NCBI GenBank assembly: GCA_040755095.1
Contig: JBFMBH010000001.1
Coordinates: 1-64,000 of the forward strand
DNA from: Thermodesulfobacteriota bacterium
GTDB taxonomy: Bacteria > Desulfobacterota > Desulfobulbia > Desulfobulbales > JBFMBH01
Direction: 5' to 3'
Length of the DNA stretch: 64,000 nt
Each line of letters begins with the position of its first letter. Positions within the stretch are counted from its first letter, which is position 1. A model generated the notes under the pieces. That model was not told the origin of the DNA. It was given only the letters and a program-made list of their open reading frames with translations, and did not search any database. Of the stretch, positions 35,130 to 45,400 are shown in pieces. The translations under genes and the position numbers were made by a program.

Positions 35130-38100
35130 ATGAGCAGCGTGGCGCGGGCGGTTCTGGCAGGCATCCTGGGGGGCCTTCTCCTCGCCGGCTCGGCGGCAGC
35201 CGACCGGTTCGGCTCCGACTATCCCCACAACCTGAGCACCAACACCGCCTGCCCGGGGTGCCACTACGTCGTCAGCGACACGCCGCCCCCCTGGGTCAAC
35301 AGCGCTACCCCCTATGACAGCCTCTGTCTGAGCTGCCACAACCAGGTGGTGCTGCCGCACCTGGTGGTGAAGACCCACTCCAGCGCCAACACCACCAACC
35401 GCTACGGCGTCTGGGCCATCGAATGCCGCACCTGCCACTGGCCCCACCACCAGCTCCAGTACCAGACCTACGGCGCCGCCCAGGCCACCGGCATCTCCAC
35501 CGGCATGACCTCGGCGCCGCCGGACCAGGAGCACCCGTACGGCTCCGGCACCCTGACCATGGCCGGCGCCGGCTGGGCCGAGGACCAGTTCAACGACTCC
35601 ATCCTCGTCCCCAACACCGCCAACCCAAGCTACAACGCCCGGATCCTCGACACCACCAGCGACACCCTCACCGTCAGCCCGGCCATCGACCTGACCAAGG
35701 CAGCGGTGGGCAACACCTTCGCCATCTTCTATGGCAAGCTGATCAAAAACGAGATCACCACCCCCAACAGCGGCAAGAAGACGGTACGCCTCTTTGCCAC
35801 CAGCGGTGCCAACTCCTATGCCGACGGCGATGCCAACCGCGACGGCGTCTGCGAGGTCTGCCATACCCAGACCAGCCATTTCCGGAACGATGGCAGCGCT
35901 GCCGACCAGCTGCACAGCAATGTCGGCGGCGGCCAGGCAGCCAAGAACTGCATCGCCTGCCACCCCCACAGCGGCGGCTTTGCCCATGGCGGCGGCGGCG
36001 CTGGCGGCTCTGGCTGCGACTCCTGCCACGGCCACGACGACGGCTTCGGCGGCGAGGGCATCGGCGGCAAGGGCACCTACGCCACCCACTCCACCCACAC
36101 CGAAAACGATGCCGACGACCTCCGGGGCCCGGCCGTGGGCTGCGGCGCCTGCCACGACACCAACGCCTTCCCCAACTTCAAGGACGGCGCCACCACCCTG
36201 GCGGCCACCACCGTCTGCAACAACTGCCATTCGCCGGGCGGCTCCTACGACGGGGTCAACAACCAGACCTACGGCGCCAAGGCCAACTGGCGGACGGGGA
36301 TCTACGAGCCCAACGGCGCCCTGAAGGCGGGCAAGGAGCTGTGGTGCATCAGCTGCCATGACGAAACGCCCGCCAACAGCGCCCAGGACGGCTCCGGCGT
36401 GCCCGCCCCCAACAAGGCCGGCGACGGCACCACCTACGGCTACTACCTGACCGGCCACGGGGTCAGCGGCAGCTACCCGGCCACCCTGCACGGCCAGAAC
36501 GGCCCGGCCTATGCCTGCACCGCCTGCCACAGCTCCACCAGCGCCCACTTCTCCGGCGCCCTGGGCGATGCCCTGCGCCTGGAGACCGTGCCCGACGACG
36601 GCCTGGCCTCCACCTCCACCATCTCCGAGGTCTGCCTCGACTGCCACCAGAAGGGCCAGGCGTCAGCCGGCGCCCTGGGCTTCGATGCCACCGCCGAGGC
36701 CAGCATCCACTCGGGCGCCGTCTCCGGCCGCTACAACACCAACGCCGCCACCGCCTTCCCGGCCTACGGCAACAGCGCCGACTACGCCACCAGCCCCGGC
36801 TACCAGTGCGAAGACTGCCACGAGGTGCACGGCACCAGCAAGCTGGCCATGGTGCTGCCCACCATCGACGGCAAGGTGGGCGGCGCCAGCAACCCGGTGG
36901 CCATCACCGGGCTCGAGGCCAGCGACACCGATCTTCGGGATCTCGACCCCAGTAACGCTGCCAACAACGGCGTCTGCGACGCCTGCCATGCTGCCGGCGG
37001 CGATCCCCATCCGGACACCAACCATGCCAACAACCACAACTGGGGCCAAAACGGCAACTCCTGCGTCACCTGCCACGCCCACACCGACAGCTTCGCCCAC
37101 GGCGGCGGCGGCGGTGCTCCTGGCGGCGGCTGCGGCTCGGCCGACTCCTGCCACGGCCTCCAGGACGCCCACCCCGCCCACGTCGCGGCAGCCGGCAATG
37201 TCGGTGCCCCCTGCGGCCGCTGCCACGACACCGGCAACATGCCCCGCTTCAAGGACGGCGGCAGCAGCCAGTTCAACACCACCGTCTGCAGTGACTGCCA
37301 TCACGACGGCACCTTCGTGGCCACCGGCCTCCGGATCGCGGCCCATGCCGTACCGGCGTGGGAGTCGGCCACCGAGGTCGACTGCACCGGCTGCCACGAC
37401 TCTGGACCGGTCTATGCCAACGCCGCGCCCAAGGCCAACTCCCATGCCGCCCACAGCGGCTTTGGCTGCAGCAGCTGCCACGCCAACACCACCGCCACCG
37501 GCAACAGCATCAGCGGCCAGGCCAACCACCTGAACAACGCCTACGACCTGGCGGCCGGCGCCGGGATAAGCTTTGCCTACACCTTCGACGCCAACGGCTC
37601 CACCTGTGCCACCATCTCCTGCCACGGCGGCACCACCGCCCAGTGGGGCCAGTCGGCCTGCCTCGGCTGCCACTCGGTCTCCCTGGGCAACCGGGCCCCC
37701 ATCACCGGCCAGTTCGCCGGCAGCTCCCACCATGTCCAGGGGGTGACCGTCGAGGGCCAGCACTGCTACCAGTGCCACTGGGAGGCCAACAGCGACGGCA
37801 GCATCAACCTCGCCTTCCACGGCGGCACCGCCACCCCCGGTGCGGTGGTCAATCTGGTCCTCTACGGCGCCGGCAGCAGGCCCACCGCCTACAGCGAGGC
37901 GGCCACCGGCATCGGCTACCTCGCCGACGGCGCCCGCGCCCAGATCGCCAAGCTCAACCTCCACTGCCTGTCCTGCCACAGCGACCAGAACAACGACACC
38001 GAGCCCTTCGCCGACTGCAACACCCCCCGCCAGTATGCCTGGGACCGCAGCTCCATCGCCGCCCGCTACTCCCAGACCGGCACCACCACCTGGGGCAAGT

Positions 38101-39404
38101 ACACCACCAGTTCGTACCCAAAGGTGGCGGCGAAGAACCTCATCAAGTCCTTCTCGGCCCACGGCAACGCCATAAGCAACCAGGGCGGCTTCGATCCGGC
38201 CACCGGCCTCGACGCCACCATCGCCAACACCCGGGGCGGCTTTGCGAACGTCCTGTGCTTCGACTGCCACAACGCCCACGGCTCGGCGGCCGTGGGCAGT
38301 ACCTCCAGCTACCGCAGCTTCGCCGGCGACCAGAGTGGCGGGCTCCTCAAGAACACCTTCGCCGGCAAGGGCGGCTACACCGTCTCCTACCTTCCGCAGG
38401 CCAATACCGACGATGCGGACCGTAGCCCTTACAACACCGGCGCCGATCTCTGCTTCGACTGTCACATGACCGCCACCATCGGCCAAACCCCCTGGGGCTA
38501 TCAGCAGACCTTCGGGGCCTCGAAGCCAATCATGGGCTACAAGGACGGCTTGCGTTTCGGCACCAGTTACAGCGGCACCAAGCAGCGCTTCCCCTTCCGG
38601 GGGGGCCGCACCAACCAGGGGGGCCACATGATGGCCTCAAGCAGCCTCAAGGGCCTCAACGGCACCAGCGAAGGGGACGAGGCCGCGCACCAGATAGGCG
38701 GCCTGTGCACCCCCTGCCACGACCCGCACGGCGTCTCCCTGACCCTGGGCATGAACCAGGGCTATGGCGTGCCCCTCTTGAAGGGCACCTGGCTCACATC
38801 GCCCTACCAGGAAGACTCGCCCGAGATGACCGGCACGCCCTCCACCGATGGCTGCCAGTCAGGATGTTCCGGCTATGACAACACCCAGGACCGTCACTGG
38901 CACACCGACCGGGTGACCTTTGACACCAACAGCAATATCCACGACGCCGGCGGCACGATCACCGAGGAGGACGAGGTCTTCGCCGGACTCTGCCTCCGGT
39001 GCCACACCAAGGCCAATCTCACCGACGGCATCAACAAGAACACGGCCTGGAAGACCGTGGACCGGATCCATGAAACCGTGCGGGGCTGGGGGAACAACCA
39101 GGAACACACCTTCCCCTGCTCCAAATGCCATGTGCCCCACAACTCGGGCTTGCCCAGACTGATGCAGACCAACTGCCTCGACTTCAACCACCGGAAGCAG
39201 GTGCTCAAAGGCGGCATTCCCAGCTACGCCGGCAATCCCGACCACGGCCACGGCTTCTTCCCGGGCTTTGCCGTACGAACAGTGGATCCCGCCAGTCTGG
39301 GAGGGTGCCACGAGGTGGACGGGGCCGCAGGCGGCGGCGGGCCCTACACCGGCGGCAACACCTGGCCCTTTGTCGAGCTGTGGAACGAGGTGACGCCGTG
39401 GTGA
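35130..39404 (+). CDS. Multihaem c-type cytochrome with 26 CXXCH motifs
   Basis: A 1424-aa secreted cytochrome. ATG 35130 is chosen over 35124 because AAGGAG (35117-35122) is 7 nt upstream of it. The signal peptide is 'MSSVARAVLAGILGGLLLAG', cut near 'AAA-D'. I count 26 canonical CXXCH haem sites from CPGCH near the N-terminus to CSKCH near the C-terminus. There are also two atypical ones, CX4CH ('CATISCH', followed by 'CLGCH', the Geobacter-type CX4CH...CXXCH pair) and CX5CH ('CGSADSCH'). His-rich inter-motif stretches ('FAHGGGG', 'HPAHV') can supply distal ligands. Long Gly/Ser/Thr-rich segments separate haem clusters. Such proteins conduct electrons across the periplasm, outer membrane or outside the cell. 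It lies 61 bp after the NHL gene. Confidence 0.93.
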   Translation: MSSVARAVLAGILGGLLLAGSAAADRFGSDYPHNLSTNTACPGCHYVVSDTPPPWVNSATPYDSLCLSCHNQVVLPHLVVKTHSSANTTNRYGVWAIECRTCHWPHHQLQYQTYGAAQATGISTGMTSAPPDQEHPYGSGTLTMAGAGWAEDQFNDSILVPNTANPSYNARILDTTSDTLTVSPAIDLTKAAVGNTFAIFYGKLIKNEITTPNSGKKTVRLFATSGANSYADGDANRDGVCEVCHTQTSHFRNDGSAADQLHSNVGGGQAAKNCIACHPHSGGFAHGGGGAGGSGCDSCHGHDDGFGGEGIGGKGTYATHSTHTENDADDLRGPAVGCGACHDTNAFPNFKDGATTLAATTVCNNCHSPGGSYDGVNNQTYGAKANWRTGIYEPNGALKAGKELWCISCHDETPANSAQDGSGVPAPNKAGDGTTYGYYLTGHGVSGSYPATLHGQNGPAYACTACHSSTSAHFSGALGDALRLETVPDDGLASTSTISEVCLDCHQKGQASAGALGFDATAEASIHSGAVSGRYNTNAATAFPAYGNSADYATSPGYQCEDCHEVHGTSKLAMVLPTIDGKVGGASNPVAITGLEASDTDLRDLDPSNAANNGVCDACHAAGGDPHPDTNHANNHNWGQNGNSCVTCHAHTDSFAHGGGGGAPGGGCGSADSCHGLQDAHPAHVAAAGNVGAPCGRCHDTGNMPRFKDGGSSQFNTTVCSDCHHDGTFVATGLRIAAHAVPAWESATEVDCTGCHDSGPVYANAAPKANSHAAHSGFGCSSCHANTTATGNSISGQANHLNNAYDLAAGAGISFAYTFDANGSTCATISCHGGTTAQWGQSACLGCHSVSLGNRAPITGQFAGSSHHVQGVTVEGQHCYQCHWEANSDGSINLAFHGGTATPGAVVNLVLYGAGSRPTAYSEAATGIGYLADGARAQIAKLNLHCLSCHSDQNNDTEPFADCNTPRQYAWDRSSIAARYSQTGTTTWGKYTTSSYPKVAAKNLIKSFSAHGNAISNQGGFDPATGLDATIANTRGGFANVLCFDCHNAHGSAAVGSTSSYRSFAGDQSGGLLKNTFAGKGGYTVSYLPQANTDDADRSPYNTGADLCFDCHMTATIGQTPWGYQQTFGASKPIMGYKDGLRFGTSYSGTKQRFPFRGGRTNQGGHMMASSSLKGLNGTSEGDEAAHQIGGLCTPCHDPHGVSLTLGMNQGYGVPLLKGTWLTSPYQEDSPEMTGTPSTDGCQSGCSGYDNTQDRHWHTDRVTFDTNSNIHDAGGTITEEDEVFAGLCLRCHTKANLTDGINKNTAWKTVDRIHETVRGWGNNQEHTFPCSKCHVPHNSGLPRLMQTNCLDFNHRKQVLKGGIPSYAGNPDHGHGFFPGFAVRTVDPASLGGCHEVDGAAGGGGPYTGGNTWPFVELWNEVTPW

Positions 39405-39436
39405 TTTCGTCCTGGAATCCGAGAAACGAGGCTGTT

Positions 39437-42400
39437 ATGGCAACTCTGTACAGGTCACAACCAGTCCTGGTTTTCACAACAGTCTTTCTCCTGGCTTTTG
39501 CAGGCCTCGCTGTTTCCGCCCCTCCCAACACTCCCAGCAACTCTTCGCCGGCCAACGCCGCCACCGGAGTGAACCTGACCCCAACCCTGAGTGCCTCCGC
39601 CTTTTCCGATCCGGATGCCGGCAATACCCACAGCACCTCCCGCTGGCAGGTACGAAAGAGTTCCGGCGCATACGGCGATGCGAACAGCTATGACAGCGGC
39701 ACCATCCTGGATCTCACCAGTCATATCTTCAACGACAATGTCTGGCGGTCCGCATACCGGCGGACCGTCTCGCTTCTGCCGGCCACCTCCATCCCCGATT
39801 ACCAGGTCAAGGTGGAACTGTCCCATGGAACCTTTGACTACTCCAAAGTGGCCGGCGCCAATGGCGAAGACCTCCGTTTTTTTGATGGCAATGGCACCCC
39901 GCTTTCATACTGGATCGAGACCTGGAACACCGGCGGGACCTCCACCATCTGGGTCAAGGTCCCCAATGCCGGGACTGACCAGATATTCCTTTATTACGGC
40001 AATCCGGCCGTGGCAGCGGCAAGCGACGGCAAGGCGGTGTTCGATCTTTTCGACGATTTCGGGGACGGCACCCTGGATGCGGGTTTATGGGAGAGCAGTG
40101 GGATGAGCGAATCCGGCGGCTATGCCTACGGCTCCAGCAACAACAGCGGCTGGCGCTTTATCCGGAGCATAACCGCATTCGACGACAACGTCGTTCTGAA
40201 GGCCAAGGTGCGCATGGTCGGCGACCGGGGCGGCCAGGGCTCGGACTTCCTGGGATTCTACGATCAGGCGGCGGGAACGCCAGCCAATGCCGCTTCCGCC
40301 TTGCCTGCGACGACCAAGCACATCGGTTTCGGCGAGGGCTGGTGCGCTGACTGGATGCAATGCCCAGAGCAGGCCAACGGCAGTAACCGTTCAGGAGTCA
40401 ACTCCGGCATCGGTGGTGGCAGCGATATTACGGTCACCGTGCAGATCACGCGGCAGGGAACCAGCACAGATTTCTCGATTTCACAGCAGGGAGGCGGCAA
40501 CCATGCAACCACGTTGACCAGCTATTCACCGACCGGGACCTCTCTGGACATCTTTCTGGGGGTGGTGGACACCAACTCCTCGTATGGGGCGCTGGACATC
40601 TATGTTGACCAGGTCCTGGTCCGAAAATACGTAGCAGGCGAGCCGGTTGCCAGCCTTTCCAGTGAATCGACTTCGCCAAAGGCCGCCTTGATGCCGGGCA
40701 CCACCTATTCCTGGCATGTGCAGTACCGTGACAATACCGGCCTGTGGTCTTCCTGGTCCGACGAGACCTCGTTCACCACCTTCATCAACAGCGCGCCCCA
40801 GCTCCCCGCGGCTTCCTCGCCCAGGAACACCACCATCGACAGCGCGCTCCCGACCCTGACCTCCTCGGCCTTTTCCGACCCCAATCCGGGCGACAGCCAC
40901 GGGGCCTCCCAGTGGCGGATCTCCACTGCCAGCGGTGATTATACCGGCGGCAACCTGGTGGTGGATTCCGGCGAAGACACGGACCATCTCACCACGTATC
41001 CCCTGGCAACCGCGCTCGCTTCGGCAACCACCTATTACTGGCAGGTGCGGCACCGGGACATCAGCGGCCTGTGGTCCGACTGGTCCGCCGAGGCCAGTTT
41101 CGACACCGTGGCCAATTTCCTGCCCGATACGCCCGTGAACAGCAGTCCGGCCGCCGGCGCCACCGGGGTGTCGCGCACCCCGACCCTTACGGCCTCGGCC
41201 TATTCCGACGGCGATGGCGACCCGCACCGGGCCAGCCAGTGGCGGATCAGCACGGGCACGGGTGCGAATTTCGACGCCAACATCCTCTACGACACCGGAC
41301 CGGTTTCCGGCCAGGCGAGCCATACCCTCGACGCGACCCTGTCCCCGGACACCACCTATTACTGGCAGGTTCGCTATCAGGACGACCAGGGCGCCTGGAC
41401 CGGGTATTCCGCCGAGACCTCGTTCACCACCGAGTCCTTGCTGTCGACCTACGTGAAATTCCACTGGAAGTTCGACGAGACCAGCGGCTCCACGGCCTAC
41501 GACACCGCGGGCAACCACAACGGCTCGGTCACCGATGCCGTCTGGAACGCGAGCGGCAGGCACAACGGCGCCATCTCCTTTGACGGTTACGACTCCCGGG
41601 TAACCACCTCGTTCAGCGGCTGGCAGCCCGCTTCCTACTCGGTGGAGTTCTGGATCAAGCCAGCGAATTGCGTCAATAACAACCAGCGCATCATCTCCCG
41701 GGACCAGTGGGGGCAATGGGCATTTTACTTCGGCACCGATGCCGGCTGCAACCTGTGGGTTGGCGCCGACGGCACCCAGGCGTTCAACCCCCCGGGCACC
41801 CTGGACCTCAATGTCTGGCAGCATCTGGTCTTCACCTATGTCAACGCCACCGCCACCGGCATCTTTTACAAAAACGGGGTTGCCTTGGGCTCGTCGTCCA
41901 GCATGACCCTACACAAGCCGTGGACGGAATTCTTCGTCGGCCAACAGTACCAAAACACGCTCAACGGCATGGTGGACGGCGTGGTCGTCTACACCCGGGC
42001 ACTCACCGCGGCCGAGGTCCAGGGCCGGTACCAGGAAGGGGCCGGCCCCATGCTCTCCAGGCCTCCGGCCCAGCCGGTCAACACCTCTCCGGCCGACGGC
42101 GCCACCGGCATCACCATCGATACTGGCCTGACTGCCGGCGCCTTCTCCGATCCGGACGGCAACAGCCACCAGGCATCCCGCTGGCGGATCCGAACGGCGG
42201 CCGGCGCGTACGGCGACGGGGCCTCCTATGACAGCGGCGTCACCGGGGACCTGACCGCCCACACCCCGTCTTCCTACGTGATGGTGGAGAACATCCAGTA
42301 CTTCTGGCAGGTCCAGTACCAGGACAACACCGGCGCCTGGTCCGCCTGGTCCGAGGAGACCGATTTCACCATCCGCGGCAACAACCTCCCCAACACCCCC

Positions 42401-45400
42401 TCCGCGGTCTCGCCCAAGGACACCAGCGTGGTGACCAGGCGGCCCAGTCTTTCCTCTTCCGCCTTTGCCGACCCGGATGCGGGCGACACCCACCGCGCCT
42501 CCCAGTGGCGGGTCTCCACGGCAAGCGGCGATTATGCCGGTGCCAACCTCCTGCACGACAGCGGCGCCACCCAGACCGACCTCACCGGCTATTCGGTGCC
42601 CGCGGATCTCACCGTGGAGACGACCTACTACTGGCAGGTCAGACACCAGGACAACGGCGAAAAATGGTCGGCCTGGTCGCAGGAGGCCGCCTTCACCACC
42701 CCGGCGAACCTGCCGCCCCGGCAGCCGGTCAATGCCTCGCCGGCCGACACCGCCACCGGGGTATCGAGAACCCCAACCCTGATCGGTTCGGCCTTCAGCG
42801 ATCCCGAAGGCAGCGTCCATCAGGCGAGCCAATGGCGGCTCTCCACGGCGTCGGGCCCAGGCTTCGAGGCCGCCCTGGTCTATGACACCGGCCCCATTGC
42901 CGAAACCATCCGCACCCAACACCTGGTGGCCACGACCCTGTCGTCGGGTGTCACCTGTTACTGGCAGGTACGGTACCAGGACGGGGAGGGGCTGTGGTCG
43001 GCCTACTCCGAAGCCACCTCCTTGACCCCCATTGCGACCGCCGCCGCCTATGCACCGGATGGCAGCGGGTATATCCGGGACTGGTTGCTCCTTGGTTACT
43101 ATGCAGCCGCGGGCTGTTCGGACACCGGCAGCAGCTACATCAATGAATCAGGCAGCACGCCGGCTGTCGGCGACGGCCCGTATTCCGGGAAATACTGGAC
43201 GGCGCACCACGATACGGACAACCTGATCGATTTCGATTCGATCTATGGCGGCGACAACCGGCTGGCCTATGCCGCGGTCTATGTTTACTCGGGGAGCACC
43301 CGGAGCGCTCAGTTGCGCCTCGGCTCGGACGATGCGATTGCTGCCTGGTTGAACGGAGTCAAGGTCCACAACAATCCAAGCTGCCGTGGGTATTCACCAG
43401 ATCAGGATGTTGTGGCGGTCACCCTGCTCAAAGGGTGGAACAGGTTGCTCATCAAGGTGACAGACGGCGGGGGAGGCTGGGGCTTCTACTGCCGGTTCAC
43501 CAACACCAGCGGCACACCGCTCACCGATCTCGGCCTGGCCTTCACCTATAACCCGCTCACCAGCGGCGATGCGCCCGACCGCCCCGTGAACACTTCGCCA
43601 GCGGCTGGGGCGACCGGCGTTTCCTGCACCCCCACGTTGAACAGCTCGGTGTATTCCGATCCGAACGGCGATGCCCATCAGGCCTCCCGCTGGCAGATCC
43701 GGAAGAGCGATGAATCCTATGGCGGATTCTTCTCGTATGATTCCGGCACGATCAACGACAATCTCACCAGCCATACGGTACCCATTGCCCGGGGCCTGAC
43801 CCCGGGGGCGACCTATTACTGGCATGTCCAGTACCAGGATTCCGACAACTTCTGGTCCTCCTGGTCTGCGGAGACCAGTTTCACGGTTCGCGGCAACAGC
43901 GCTCCCAACACCCCCACGGCCGTATCGCCCAGTGGGGTCAGCGTCACCAGTGCCATGCCGACCCTCGTCTCCTCGGCCTTCAGCGACCCGGACGCGGGCG
44001 ACGCCCATGCCGCCTCCCAATGGCGGCTCACCAGGGTGAGTGGTGACTACTCGGCCCAAGCCCTGGTTCATGACAGCGGCGAGACCGCCTACAGCCTCAC
44101 CAGTTATCCCTTGCCGGTGGATCTCGCCCCGGCCGTCACCGTGTACTGGCAGGTCCGGCACCGGGATGCGGGCTCTGCCTGGTCAGCCTGGTCGGCTGAG
44201 TCCAGCTTTAGCATGGCCGCCAATCTGGCGCCGGAAAAGCCCTCCAATCAGACCCCTCTCCATGGCGCTATCGAGATCAGCCAATCCCCAACCTTGGCCG
44301 CGTCCGCCTTTGTGGATACTGATTCGGGCGACAGCCATCAGGCGAGCCAATGGCGGCTGAGCACGGCAGCAGGCGCAGGCTTCGAGGCCGCCATAGTCTA
44401 TAATAGCGGCCCATGTGCCGATCTTGTCAGCCACACCGCGGCAACACCCCTGGCCGGCTCGACCGCCTATTACTGGCAGGTGCGCTACCAGGACAACCAT
44501 GGCAACTGGTCCGACTACTCTGATGAGACCATGTTTACCACCACCCACTCGCTGGAATCGGTGGTGAAGCTCCACTGGAAATTTGATGAGACCAGCGGTT
44601 CCACCGCCTATGACACCGCGGGCCATCATAACGGCTCGGTCACCGATGCCACCTGGAACGCGAACGGCAAACTGAACGGCGCGCTCAGCTTCGACGGCTA
44701 CGACTCCCGGGTGACCACCTCGTTCAGCGCCTGGCAGCCCCCTTCCTACTCGGTGGAGTTTTGGATCAAACCGGCAAATTGCGCCTCTTACAACCAGCGC
44801 ATCATCTCCAGAGACCAATGGGGGCAATGGGCCTTTTACTTCGGCACCGATTCCAACTGCGGCCTGCATGTCGGCGCGGACGGCACCCAGGCGATTAGCC
44901 CCCCGGGCACCCTGGACCTCAATGTCTGGCAGCATTTTGTCTTCACCTATCATGCCTTCAACCATTTGGGCGTCTTCTACAAAAACGGGGTTGCCTTGGG
45001 CTCGTCGTCAAGCATGACCGAGCATAAGCCGTGGACGGAATTCCTTGTCGGGCTACAGTACCAAGACACGCTCAACGGCATGGTGGACGAGGTGGTGGTC
45101 TATGAACGTGACCTCACCGCCGCCGAGGTCCTGGCCCGCTACCAGGCCGGAGGTGCTCTGCTGTCAACGCCTCCCAACCAGCCGGTCAATGTGTCGCCCG
45201 CCAGCGGGGCTACCGGGCAGGCCATCCTGCCGACCTTCTCCGCATCCGCCTTTTCCGACCCAAACCCCGGCAACCGCCACAACGCTTCGCGCTGGCAGGT
45301 GCGCCCCGACGACGGCGCCTACGGGGACATGGACTCCGTCGATTCCGGGATCACCTCCCAGGCGTTGACCTCCTTGACCCTCGACCCGGGTCCGGCCTGG

